A DNA stretch of 33,351 bases from Bacteroidales bacterium (GTDB lineage: Bacteria > Bacteroidota > Bacteroidia > Bacteroidales > JAADGE01), in assembly GCA_029932445.1 (NCBI GenBank), contig JAOZQB010000002.1, positions 1 through 33,351 on the forward strand, in the 5' to 3' direction. Shown here piece after piece: positions 7,932 through 15,567 of the stretch. The position numbers were made by a program, and so were the translations under genes. Numbering within the stretch: position 1 is the first letter of the stretch; each line of letters begins with the position of its first letter. Under the pieces are notes generated by a model. That model had not been told where the DNA came from, did not search any database, and worked only from the letters and a program-made list of their open reading frames with translations.

Positions 7932-10064
7932 TTAGTTTAATACCAAATTAATTTTCATTCCTTTATTAATTTCCGTTCCCGGTTTTAATGATTGATATAC
8001 AACTTCGCCTCTGCCTCTTGCCGAAACTTTCAATCCGCAATTTTCCAAAATAAAAACAGCATCTTTTGCTCCCATTTTCTTAACATCAGGAACACGTTCA
8101 TCTGAAATCATTTTCGTTTCAAAACTTAATTTTTTATTTTTCGAAAAAGCAGAAATCCACAAATTATTATTGTTTCCGGCTTTGTAATTCATCGCATTCA
8201 AAACAAAATTTAAATCATCTGCATAAGCAATTTTAGATTGCGGTATTTTCAAACTGTCAGGAACAACTTTTTCTTCAGGCGGATTAATCTCTCTGTCACG
8301 AGAAAAAATATTATCCGCAATTTTTTTAAAAACGGGTGCAGCTGCTTGTGCACCGTAATAATCGTGTTTTGGTTTATTAATTTCAACTATGACAGAATAT
8401 TTCGGATTATCGGAAGGGAAATAGCCGACAAAAGAACCTCTGTATTGCTCAATGTGTTTTCTTAGCTGAATATCATAATATTCGGTCGTCCCCGTTTTTC
8501 CGGAAATTTTATATTTATCATTATTAATGCCTCTTGCTGTTCCGGATTCTACAACATCTCTTAATATTTTTTGTGCTTTTTTTAAGGTAGATTTTGAACA
8601 AATTAAAGAATTGGAAATTTCAGGTTCGAATTCCTTAACCGTTATACCGTCTTTTTCCAGAGATTTTACAATTCGCGGTTTTACCCTGATACCGTTATTT
8701 GCCACAGCATTATAAAAGGTTAAAATTTGTAAAGGTGAAATTTTTACTTCATAACCGTGAGCAATCATTCCGGGAGAAGAAGGTGCCCATGTTTTACTGC
8801 CGGGTGATTTAATTTTAGGTTGGTGTTCACCGAAAATATCAACACCGGAAATATTGGTAATACCCATGGCATCTAATTGCTCTAAAAATCTGTTTATTCT
8901 TCTTTTTTTTACATAATTTTGATCAATAATTTTCAGCATTCCGACATTCGATGATTTTGCAAACACTTGCCAAACCGGAATTTTACCGTAACTTTCGAAA
9001 CCGGCATCATCAACGGCGACACCATGATACATAATATGTCCGTTTCCTGTATCAATTACATCATTCAAGGTAACATATCCGTCTTCCAAAGCAGCCATTA
9101 AAACCGGAAGTTTAAAGGTAGATCCGGGTGCTAAATTTTCACCGATTGCATAATTAAAAATTTCCGAAAAGGTATTATCTCCGTATCGTTTTAAATTTAC
9201 AATTGCTTTTATATAACCTGTTTTCACTTCCATTACTACAACGGAACCGTAATCGGCTTCTAAATTTATTAATTGTTCTCTTAAAATATCATCAACATAA
9301 TCTTGTATGTCAATATCAATCGTCGTTTTAACATCTAAGCCGTCTTCCGTTTGAACTACTTCCCCGCCTTTCACTTTACGCCAATTTCCGCCGCCGATTT
9401 TTTGCATATAATATTTCCCGGCTCTTCCTCCGAGTTCTCGATTATAAGAAAATTCAATCCCGGCTTTCCCTTGTATGATTCCCGTTTGTTTATCTTCTCC
9501 GAGAAAGCCGATTGTACGTCGCATCAATTCTCCGAAGGGACGTTTTCTTTTTGTTATTCGTTTACTGATAAATCCGCCCTTATTTGCAGACAATCGAAAA
9601 AGCGGAAAGTTTTTAACTTTTACAAATTCATCATAAGTAAGTTTTTCTGCAATTTTCAAATAACGAACTTTGTGTCTTCTGCCGTTAATGAGTTTCTTTT
9701 TATAGCTGCCTTTTGATTTGTCTTTAAAAAAATCGGATAAACAAATTGCAAGAGAATCAACATTTTTCAAAAATATTTTATCTGTTAAACCGCCGGCATT
9801 TGTATCCATAAAAATATCGTAATAATTCACCGAAGAAGCCAATAATTTTCCGGAAGCATCATAAATACTGCCTCTTTCGGGTTTTGCCTCCCTTAAATCA
9901 ACAGCAATTTGATTGATTCGTTCTTGCCAAATATCACTTTTTACAAACATGACAACAACAAGTTTAAAAATAAGATATAATGCAAATCCGGTAATAATCA
10001 GATAGATAATGCCCATTCTGAATATTATTTGTTTTTTGCCTATATGTGTTTTATTCAAACTCAT
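7932..10064 (-). CDS. ftsI: Penicillin-binding protein, septal transpeptidase FtsI/PBP3 with C-terminal PASTA domain
   Basis: This is the division-specific class B penicillin-binding protein that cross-links septal peptidoglycan in the periplasm. The 710-residue protein has a short cytoplasmic N-terminus and one membrane anchor (about residues 16-36), then a dimerisation domain. The transpeptidase domain carries the three catalytic motifs: STFK with the nucleophile near Ser315, SSN near 370 and KTGT near 523. A C-terminal PASTA domain (about 648-710, starting around RVPDVKKMGAKDA) is present, as in Gram-positive PBPs and, as I recall, many Bacteroidota. Its start overlaps the ftsL stop by 4 bases and its stop touches murE. 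Position in the dcw cluster supports FtsI rather than an elongation PBP2. Confidence 0.95.
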   Translation of the reverse strand: MSLNKTHIGKKQIIFRMGIIYLIITGFALYLIFKLVVVMFVKSDIWQERINQIAVDLREAKPERGSIYDASGKLLASSVNYYDIFMDTNAGGLTDKIFLKNVDSLAICLSDFFKDKSKGSYKKKLINGRRHKVRYLKIAEKLTYDEFVKVKNFPLFRLSANKGGFISKRITKRKRPFGELMRRTIGFLGEDKQTGIIQGKAGIEFSYNRELGGRAGKYYMQKIGGGNWRKVKGGEVVQTEDGLDVKTTIDIDIQDYVDDILREQLINLEADYGSVVVMEVKTGYIKAIVNLKRYGDNTFSEIFNYAIGENLAPGSTFKLPVLMAALEDGYVTLNDVIDTGNGHIMYHGVAVDDAGFESYGKIPVWQVFAKSSNVGMLKIIDQNYVKKRRINRFLEQLDAMGITNISGVDIFGEHQPKIKSPGSKTWAPSSPGMIAHGYEVKISPLQILTFYNAVANNGIRVKPRIVKSLEKDGITVKEFEPEISNSLICSKSTLKKAQKILRDVVESGTARGINNDKYKISGKTGTTEYYDIQLRKHIEQYRGSFVGYFPSDNPKYSVIVEINKPKHDYYGAQAAAPVFKKIADNIFSRDREINPPEEKVVPDSLKIPQSKIAYADDLNFVLNAMNYKAGNNNNLWISAFSKNKKLSFETKMISDERVPDVKKMGAKDAVFILENCGLKVSARGRGEVVYQSLKPGTEINKGMKINLVLN

Positions 10065-10393
10065 TGATTTTTTTTAATAATAATTTGCGGCAAGGGATTT
10101 TTCGGTAATTTTAAACCTCTTTGCTTTATCACACTGTCAGCAGCAATTTTTCGTTCCGTCCCCGATGTCAATAATTTTGTATTTGATTTTGTAAACTTTG
10201 AATGCAACACTTCAACATCCTTTTTCAATTTATTTTTTTCTATTATTAATTCCTCTGCTCTGTATCGATTATAAATCACGACTACGGTCAAAAACATAAT
10301 AAAAAGAACAAAATACAGATTGCTTCTCTTAATGCCTTTACCTAACCAGTTTCCCGTAAGAAAATTTTTTAGTATATTTCGTTTTTCCGCCAT
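10061..10393 (-). CDS. ftsL: FtsL-like cell division protein
   Basis: A 110-residue bitopic membrane protein: a basic cytoplasmic N-terminus, one membrane helix (about residues 24-41, SNLYFVLFIMFLTVVVIYN), and a periplasmic segment that looks coiled-coil (EELIIEKNKLKKDVEVLHSK). Sequence similarity to E. coli FtsL is not obvious. The call rests on size, topology and position between rsmH and ftsI, which is where ftsL lies in most dcw clusters. In the divisome FtsL works with FtsB and FtsQ to activate FtsW-FtsI. The gene is 1 base after rsmH and overlaps ftsI by 4. Confidence 0.85.
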   Translation of the reverse strand: MAEKRNILKNFLTGNWLGKGIKRSNLYFVLFIMFLTVVVIYNRYRAEELIIEKNKLKKDVEVLHSKFTKSNTKLLTSGTERKIAADSVIKQRGLKLPKNPLPQIIIKKNQ

Positions 10394-10394
10394 A

Positions 10395-11312
10395 TTAAAT
10401 TCTTTCGGCTATTCTTAATTTTGCACTTCTTGATCGATTATTTTTTTCGATTTCTTTTTCATCGGGAACAATTACTTTTTTTGTTATTTCTTTAAAAAAC
10501 TTTTCTGAATTTCCGTAAATATCTTTATTCTCATTTCCTTCAAAGTCATTAAATTTTATATAATTTTTAACAAGTCGATCTTCCAATGAATGGTAACTTA
10601 AAACAACCAATCGACCGCCCGATTTAAGAACATCAGCCGTTTGATCTAACATTTTTTTCAAAACATCAATTTCGCTGTTTGTTTCAATACGCAATGCCTG
10701 ATATATTTTTGCAAAAATTTTATTCTTCTTTTCCGTTTTAATTGTTTCTTCAATTATTTTATTGAATTGTTCCGTGTTTTCAATTTTCCGAATTTCTCTT
10801 TTCATAATAATTGCCGAAGCCAACTTTTTCGCACTTTTTAATTCACCGTAGGTTCTGAAAATATAAATTAATTTATCTTCATCATATTCATTTAATATAT
10901 CGACAGACGATTTTTGTGCTTTTTGGTTCATTCTCATATCGGGAATTCCTTCGAATCGAAAAGAAAAACCTCTTTCTGCATCATTAAACTGATGTGACGA
11001 TACTCCGAGGTCTGCTAAAATTCCGTCAATTTTTTTAAAGCCGGCATACCGTAAGAAATTTGCGAAATATTCAAAATTTGCCTGAAAGAAAAAAAAGTTC
11101 TCAGGATATTTTTCAGATAATCTTTTTACATTTTTCAGAACATCAGCATCCTGATCAAAAGCAAATAATTTTCCGGTTTTCAAATGTTTTAAAATTTCTT
11201 CCGCATGTCCGCCTCCGCCGAATGTTAAATCCGCATATATTCCGTCAGGATTAATATTTAGTCCTTCAACGGATTGATTAAGCAAAACAGGAATATGATA
11301 GTTACCGGCCAT
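10395..11312 (-). CDS. rsmH: 16S rRNA (cytosine(1402)-N(4))-methyltransferase RsmH (MraW)
   Basis: RsmH methylates N4 of C1402 in the decoding site of 16S rRNA using S-adenosylmethionine. The 305-residue length is normal. The N-terminus HIPVLLNQSVEGL leads to the SAM motif DLTFGGGGHAEEIL (about 29-42), then FDQDADVL near 54, and the strongly conserved ILADLGVSSHQFND (about 98-111) and ERGFSFRFEGIPDMRM block (113-128). The C-terminal VLSYHSLEDRLVK and RSRSAKLRIAER complete the family pattern. Second gene of the dcw operon, 18 bases after mraZ and 1 base before ftsL. Confidence 0.97.
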   Translation of the reverse strand: MAGNYHIPVLLNQSVEGLNINPDGIYADLTFGGGGHAEEILKHLKTGKLFAFDQDADVLKNVKRLSEKYPENFFFFQANFEYFANFLRYAGFKKIDGILADLGVSSHQFNDAERGFSFRFEGIPDMRMNQKAQKSSVDILNEYDEDKLIYIFRTYGELKSAKKLASAIIMKREIRKIENTEQFNKIIEETIKTEKKNKIFAKIYQALRIETNSEIDVLKKMLDQTADVLKSGGRLVVLSYHSLEDRLVKNYIKFNDFEGNENKDIYGNSEKFFKEITKKVIVPDEKEIEKNNRSRSAKLRIAERI

Positions 11313-11330
11313 ATTTTATTAAAACGGATA

Positions 11331-11792
11331 TTACAACAGGGGCAAATCGCCTCCCATAATTTCTTTTGCAAGTTCGGCAAATTCTTCAGCGCTTAAAGTA
11401 TGTTCTTCATAAACTTCTTTAGCCCAAATTTCAATTTTTCTGTCTTGACCGAACAGATATACATCTTTATTAATACCGGCATAAGCTGTTAAATTAGCCG
11501 GAATCAAAATTCGATTACCTGTATCAACCTTAACTTCTGCCGTACCTCTGTAAAATCCGCGAATAAAATCGGCGTGTTTAGGATTAAACGAATTTGTTTT
11601 GGCTCTGATAATTTCAATTTGACGGTCCCATTCTTCCGTAGTGTATAAAATCAAACATTTTTTATAAATGTCAGCTTTCAATACCATTTTATCAACGGCT
11701 CCTTCGGGTAATTGACGCAACAATGCAGACGGAATATTTATTCTTCCTTTTGCATCTGTTTTTGCCTTATGTTCACCTATCAAACCTGCCAT
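11331..11792 (-). CDS. mraZ: Transcriptional regulator MraZ
   Basis: MraZ is the DNA-binding regulator that heads most dcw clusters; it forms ring oligomers and binds short direct repeats in its own promoter. The 153-residue protein has two AbrB-like (SpoVT/MraZ) halves: GEHKAKTDAKGRINIPSALLRQL at residues 6-28 (only part is motif: DAKGRINIP) and VDTGNRILIPANL about 90 residues later, each with the family's D-x-x-x-R-I-x-(I/L)-P signature. A longer reading frame extends upstream to 11852, but the ATG at 11792 fits the family N-terminus and lies downstream of the promoter and repeat array found here, so the extension is rejected. rsmH follows after 18 bases. Confidence 0.95.
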   Translation of the reverse strand: MAGLIGEHKAKTDAKGRINIPSALLRQLPEGAVDKMVLKADIYKKCLILYTTEEWDRQIEIIRAKTNSFNPKHADFIRGFYRGTAEVKVDTGNRILIPANLTAYAGINKDVYLFGQDRKIEIWAKEVYEEHTLSAEEFAELAKEIMGGDLPLL

Positions 11793-11817
11793 CAATTCGT
11801 TTTTACAATACAGTTTA

Positions 11818-11847
11818 CAAATATAATGCAAATTTTCCACAATGCAA
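11818..11847 (-). promoter_or_regulatory. Promoter of the mraZ/dcw operon
   Basis: On the minus strand, TATATTTG (11825 to 11818) matches the Bacteroidota -7 consensus TAnnTTTG exactly. A TTG at 11847-11845 lies 19 bases upstream, in the place of the -33 TTTG element. Transcription would begin near 11811, giving a leader of about 20 bases to the mraZ ATG at 11792. Confidence 0.7.
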
Positions 11848-11873
11848 CACATTTACCCACTTTCAAACACATG
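11834..11873 (-). promoter_or_regulatory. Putative MraZ operator: four 10-bp-phased repeats
   Basis: Reading the minus strand from 11873 to 11834, four consecutive decamers share GTG(G/T) at the same place: CATGTGTTTG, AAAGTGGGTA, AATGTGTTGC, ATTGTGGAAA. This resembles the MraZ boxes described in Mollicutes (AAAGTG(T/G) plus three bases, repeated) and the TGGG direct repeats bound by E. coli MraZ, both with about 10-bp spacing. The third unit covers the -33 element, so binding would be expected to repress mraZ. Binding is inferred, not shown. Confidence 0.65.
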
Positions 11874-11977
11874 ATAAGTTATTCTACATATTAACAATTA
11901 ATGTATTTTATTGATTATCTGATTATTATTATAATTGACTGAATATCGGGTGTTTATAAAAACAGAAGAAAAATAAA

Positions 11978-12009
11978 TTTGACTACTGTTATTCAAAATA
12001 TTATTTTTG
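11978..12009 (+). promoter_or_regulatory. Promoter of the acyltransferase gene at 12039
   Basis: TTTG at 11978-11981 and TATTTTTG at 12002-12009 match both elements of the Bacteroidota sigma-ABfr promoter with a 20-base spacer. Transcription would start near 12015, about 25 bases before the ATG at 12039. A TTG-initiated extension beginning at 11979 would start inside this promoter, so the ATG is preferred. Confidence 0.65.
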
Positions 12010-12038
12010 CAAAAACAACACGTTTTACAATTAATTTT

Positions 12039-12896
12039 ATGGAAAACAGTAAAACACCGTTAATTGATATACATAAGGTTATTAAAAATAAAAACCCTAA
12101 ATTATACAAACAATTACCCGGGTTTTTAATTAATTACTTAAAAAAAGTTATTCGCCAAGATGAATTAAATGCATTTATCAAGCAAAATAACCAATATTCA
12201 GGAATTGAATTTCTTAGAAAATCATTTGAATATTTCAATGTTAAAGCAGAAGTAGAAGGGTGGGAAAATTTTCCGAAAAACAGCAAAATTATAATTGCAG
12301 CCAATCATCCTGCCGGAAGTTTTGACGGATTATTTATCATAGATACCTGCTTCAGAAAATACGGAAAAGCAAAAGCATTAGTTAATGATTTACTCTTAAA
12401 TATTAAAAATTTAAATGAATTTTTTATGGGTGTCAATTTATACGGGAAAACACACAGAAATGATTTGCTTGAAATTAACAATATTTTTGAATCGGATATG
12501 CCCGTAATTTTTTTCCCTGCCGGATTGGTTTCAAGGAGGAATAAAAAAGTAATCAAAGATTTAGAATGGAAAAAAGCTTTTGTAAGTCAGGCTATTAAAC
12601 ATAAAAGAGACATTGTTCCCATTCATATTTCAGGAAAATTAAGCAATAAATATTATACCGTGGCAAACCTTCGTAAATCATTGAAAATTAAAGCAAATAT
12701 TGAACTTTTTTTATTAGCTCAAGAAGCAACGAAGCAACGAAATGCCTACTATAAAATCAAAATCGGCAAACTAATTCCATATCAATCATTAACTGCTGAT
12801 TTTAAAGAAATTGAATGGGCACAAAAAATAAAAGAACATGTCTATGAAACTGAAAAAAACATAAATTCTGATTTCACGATTACTAAAAAAAGTTAA
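12039..12896 (+). CDS. PlsC-type O-acyltransferase, GlsA-like (glycine/amino-acid lipid synthesis)
   Basis: A 285-residue acyltransferase of the lysophospholipid acyltransferase superfamily. The catalytic block reads NHPAGSFDG at residues 89-97, with His90 and Asp96 in an H-x5-D arrangement rather than the common H-x4-D, and the acceptor-phosphate block reads FFPAGLVSRR near 158-167. I recall these variants from the group formerly annotated as putative hemolysin in Bacteroidota, including GlsA of Bacteroides, which O-acylates N-acyl-glycine to form glycine lipids. The gene directly downstream encodes a GlsB/OlsB-like N-acyltransferase, so the pair would supply both acyl transfers. The true amino-acid head group (glycine, serine-glycine, ornithine) cannot be read from sequence. 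Start chosen at ATG 12039 because a promoter lies just upstream. Confidence 0.7.
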   Translation: MENSKTPLIDIHKVIKNKNPKLYKQLPGFLINYLKKVIRQDELNAFIKQNNQYSGIEFLRKSFEYFNVKAEVEGWENFPKNSKIIIAANHPAGSFDGLFIIDTCFRKYGKAKALVNDLLLNIKNLNEFFMGVNLYGKTHRNDLLEINNIFESDMPVIFFPAGLVSRRNKKVIKDLEWKKAFVSQAIKHKRDIVPIHISGKLSNKYYTVANLRKSLKIKANIELFLLAQEATKQRNAYYKIKIGKLIPYQSLTADFKEIEWAQKIKEHVYETEKNINSDFTITKKS

Positions 12897-12944
12897 AATA
12901 TAAATTACAAATAATAAAAATATGTAATTAAATATATTTTTATG

Positions 12945-12952
12945 TAACTTTG
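12945..12952 (+). promoter_or_regulatory. -7 promoter element before the GlsB-like gene
   Basis: TAACTTTG matches TAnnTTTG exactly and lies 27 bases before the ATG at 12980. The -33 position (12921-12924) reads TATG, one base from TTTG. It suggests the second acyltransferase gene has its own promoter as well as possible read-through from the first. A TTG-initiated extension at 12950 would begin inside this element and is therefore rejected. Confidence 0.5.
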
Positions 12953-12979
12953 TATGTTAAAATTCAGTTTCAATTTAAT

Positions 12980-13897
12980 ATGAAAGATATAATTTCGCCG
13001 ATTGACACAGAACTTCTACTGTCAGAATTAACCCAAGATAAATTTATGCGTTATACCAATTACGGGAATAATGCCATTTATGTTTGTACGGCGCATAACT
13101 CACCGAATGTGATGAAAGAAATCGGCAGATTAAGAGAAGTTTCATTCAGAAATGCCGGCGGCGGAACCGGAAAAGAAGCCGATATTGACCAATATGATAC
13201 GGCAGAAATACCTTACAGCCAACTGATTGTGTGGAACAGTGAAGAAAAAGAAATATTGGGCGGATATCGTTTTATAAACCTTAATAATATTCCCGTTCAT
13301 CAACATTCCGGACTCAAATTAGCAACGCAAGGATTATTGGAATTTTCCGATAAATTTATTAATGAATACCTCCCGTATACAATAGAGCTTGGTCGGTCCT
13401 TTGTGAGACCGGAAGTTCAGTCTTCAAATGCCGGAAGAAAAACTTTATTTGCTTTGGATAATTTGTGGGACGGTTTAGGAGCTTTAATTAAACATAATCC
13501 GAATGTTAAATATTTTTTCGGTAAAGTTACCATGTACACTCATTTTGAGAAATTTTCGCGAGATTTAATCCTCTATTTTATGAACCGGCATTTTAAAGAC
13601 GACGAACATCTTGTATATCCGATTGCTCCGCTTAAGTATCATCATCCGGAAAAAGAATTGGCAAAATATTTTGAAGGACATAATTTTGCCGAAAACAAGA
13701 AAATATTATCAAAAGAAGTTCGAGCCAGAGGAGAAAATATTCCGCCCTTAATTAATTCATACATGAGTTTATCCGAATCCATGAAATGTTTCGGCACCTC
13801 AATTAATACTCATTTCGGAGATGTTGAAGAAACCGGAATCTTAATTACGGTTGATGACATTTATGAAAGCAAGAAAAAAAGACATTTACAATTTTAA
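12980..13897 (+). CDS. OlsB/GlsB-like N-acyltransferase (GNAT fold)
   Basis: A 305-residue protein of the family that N-acylates an amino acid with a 3-hydroxy fatty acyl group (OlsB for ornithine lipids, GlsB for glycine lipids). The acyl-homoserine-lactone-synthase-like GNAT core is visible: LREVSFRNAGGGTGKE (about 50-65), DIDQYD at 68-73, ILGGYRFI near 94, and the characteristic IELGRSFVRPEVQ (about 134-146). The remaining C-terminal half is also typical of the putative hemolysins in Bacteroidota. It is 83 bases downstream of the GlsA-like gene on the same strand. Together they would make a zwitterionic, phosphorus-free membrane lipid. Family is secure; the substrate is inference. Confidence 0.72.
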   Translation: MKDIISPIDTELLLSELTQDKFMRYTNYGNNAIYVCTAHNSPNVMKEIGRLREVSFRNAGGGTGKEADIDQYDTAEIPYSQLIVWNSEEKEILGGYRFINLNNIPVHQHSGLKLATQGLLEFSDKFINEYLPYTIELGRSFVRPEVQSSNAGRKTLFALDNLWDGLGALIKHNPNVKYFFGKVTMYTHFEKFSRDLILYFMNRHFKDDEHLVYPIAPLKYHHPEKELAKYFEGHNFAENKKILSKEVRARGENIPPLINSYMSLSESMKCFGTSINTHFGDVEETGILITVDDIYESKKKRHLQF

Positions 13898-13905
13898 TAT
13901 CCTTA

Positions 13906-14448
13906 ATGAAGCAACTTCTGATTATTATTTTTATTTTTTTCCGTATTTATTCATATTCACAGGAATATGACCCTTATACCTATCAGGATATCAAAAAAAA
14001 ACCGGAAGTAAATAATAATATATTTTTCGGCGGCGGTTTCGGTTTGCAATTCGGAACATTCACGACCGTAAAATTTACACCTGAAGTCGGATATAAAATT
14101 ACGGATAATTTGGATATCGGAATCGGACTTTATTATTTATATACCAAAAACAATCTTTATCACTACTCCGATCATATTTACGGCGGAAAAATTTTTTCAA
14201 GATTCTATATTACGCCGAATTTCTTTCTTACCGGAGAATATGAAACTTTAAATATCGCGGATTATGATATTTATACCGGACAATACACGGGAAAACGCAT
14301 TTTTATTGACGGATTTCCTTTGGGAATCGGGTGGCGACAACAATTAGGCAACAGATTTGCTGTCTTAACTACCCTGATGTACAATGTATTACAAAGTGAA
14401 AAAACACCTTATTCAAATCCGATTTTTCGAGTCAGTTTTATTTATTAA
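13906..14448 (+). CDS. Small outer-membrane beta-barrel protein
   Basis: A 180-residue exported protein. Residues 1-18 form a signal peptide (MKQLLIIIFIFFRIYSYS) with cleavage likely just before QEYDPY. The mature part alternates aromatic and polar residues in short strands separated by turns (for example GGGFGLQFG, YKITDNLDIGIGLYYLYT), and ends in a phenylalanine/tyrosine-rich strand, RVSFIY, as expected of an outer-membrane barrel recognised by BamA. Size fits an eight-stranded barrel. No specific function can be read. It begins 8 bases after the GlsB-like gene and probably shares its transcript; whether it has any link to the lipid pathway is unknown. Its end overlaps the convergent gene by 4 bases. 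Confidence 0.72.
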   Translation: MKQLLIIIFIFFRIYSYSQEYDPYTYQDIKKKPEVNNNIFFGGGFGLQFGTFTTVKFTPEVGYKITDNLDIGIGLYYLYTKNNLYHYSDHIYGGKIFSRFYITPNFFLTGEYETLNIADYDIYTGQYTGKRIFIDGFPLGIGWRQQLGNRFAVLTTLMYNVLQSEKTPYSNPIFRVSFIY

Positions 14449-14714
14449 AAAAGGTGAAATTTTGCAACAGCAAGCCAATATAAAACCATTACGATTGCAG
14501 CGAAAAAAAATGTCCTTGCATATTTATTAATTCGGATGGCTTTTGCTTCATTAAATTTTGATTTTATTCCAATCAGAAGAAATCCCAAACCCGTAAAAAC
14601 AAAAATTCCGAGACTTACAAAATCATCATTCATTAAATAATTCAATACGGAAATAACAATCATTAAGAGTCCGGCAATCAGTGCAATATAATTTATTTTA
14701 TTTTTTTCAGGCAT
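14445..14714 (-). CDS. Small membrane protein, unknown function
   Basis: An 89-residue hydrophobic protein with three likely membrane helices: about residues 9-25 (YIALIAGLLMIVISVLN), 31-48 and 67-83. The loop between the second and third is basic (KSKFNEAKAIRINKYAR), suggesting it faces the cytoplasm. I recognise no family. The ATG at 14714 overlaps the last 8 bases of the upstream gene, so it is probably translationally coupled to it; a TTG six bases further upstream is possible but less likely. Its stop overlaps the convergent barrel gene by 4 bases. Confidence 0.6.
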   Translation of the reverse strand: MPEKNKINYIALIAGLLMIVISVLNYLMNDDFVSLGIFVFTGLGFLLIGIKSKFNEAKAIRINKYARTFFFAAIVMVLYWLAVAKFHLF

Positions 14715-15549
14715 TATCAAAAAGATTTAAAATTCGTTTTATTTCTTCTGTTTTTGTTTTATCGTTTTTTTGAATGTAAGAATTCATTAAAAATTTCAGC
14801 AATCGTTTTATTATGTGCTTATTAGAACATGGTTTAAAAAATTGCTCTTTATGTTTTATTTTATGATTTTTTAAAAATCTGCTGATATCGTTTTTTGTTA
14901 CAACAGCCCCTTTATTTAGCGGATTTATATAAAAAAGAGCTTCTCCGGAACGTTCATCTTTAAACATTAATAAAAAATTTCTCGGAAAGTCCACTCCGTA
15001 AACCGGCAATCCGAGCTTTTGAGAAATGTAAATATAAACAACGGCAATCAGAACATCATTGCTTTTTTTATTATCTAATACTTTATTTAAAAACGAAGTT
15101 TCGGGATTGATGATATTTGAAAAATCCGGTGTAAAACGATAGACATCATACAATACATGGTTAATCTTTCTGATTTGTTGCAAACCGGTTAAATAAAAAT
15201 TAATTTCGGATCGTAATGCCGAAACTATTTTATTCAATTTATCCTCAACATCTTCATAAACAATTTCCGGATATTGATATTTTGCTATCAAAAATGCCCC
15301 GTATAACAATCGTTTATCATTTTTCAACCATTCTTTAAAATCTTCGTCAGATTTTTGAAGCCGGTGTTGCCTGATAATATCCTTTGCTCTTTCTGTTAAT
15401 AAACTATTTTCTGAAGTTGAAACAACGATTTCCAAGTCCGAAATTATATCTGATTCAGATTGTAACAACTTCTTGCGAACGGCATTATAAACAAAAGCAT
15501 CTTTATCATCTAAAAGATTTATTAATGCTTGTAATTCTTGTTTTTTCAT
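14707..15549 (-). CDS. SirB1/transglutaminase-like (Transglut_core2) protein
   Basis: A 280-residue soluble protein without a signal peptide. The N-terminus (residues 1-60) looks like short helical repeats (ALINLLDDKDAFVYNAVRKK). The middle carries the SirB1-type core: SFLNKVLDNKKSN near 152 followed by VYIYISQKLGLPVYGVDFPRNFLL, which matches the usual pattern in which a short basic turn precedes a GLP-x-GV motif. As in the other SirB1-like proteins I know, no cysteine occupies a clear papain-like catalytic position; the only cysteine I see is near the C-terminus (FFKPCSNK). Enzymatic activity is thus doubtful. It lies 18 bases after the nucleoside phosphorylase gene and overlaps the small membrane protein gene. 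Confidence 0.7.
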   Translation of the reverse strand: MKKQELQALINLLDDKDAFVYNAVRKKLLQSESDIISDLEIVVSTSENSLLTERAKDIIRQHRLQKSDEDFKEWLKNDKRLLYGAFLIAKYQYPEIVYEDVEDKLNKIVSALRSEINFYLTGLQQIRKINHVLYDVYRFTPDFSNIINPETSFLNKVLDNKKSNDVLIAVVYIYISQKLGLPVYGVDFPRNFLLMFKDERSGEALFYINPLNKGAVVTKNDISRFLKNHKIKHKEQFFKPCSNKHIIKRLLKFLMNSYIQKNDKTKTEEIKRILNLFDNA

Positions 15550-15567
15550 CCGCTTAATTATTATTAT

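Noticed and set aside
9351..9716. 121-codon plus-strand frame inside ftsI
   Set aside because: Antisense shadow with no recognisable features.
11793..11852. N-terminal extension of mraZ by 20 residues
   Set aside because: It would cover the exact -7/-33 promoter and part of the phased repeat array, and its sequence does not resemble MraZ N-termini.
11979..12038. TTG-initiated extension of the GlsA-like acyltransferase
   Set aside because: It starts inside the -33 element of a good promoter; the ATG at 12039 fits a normal leader.
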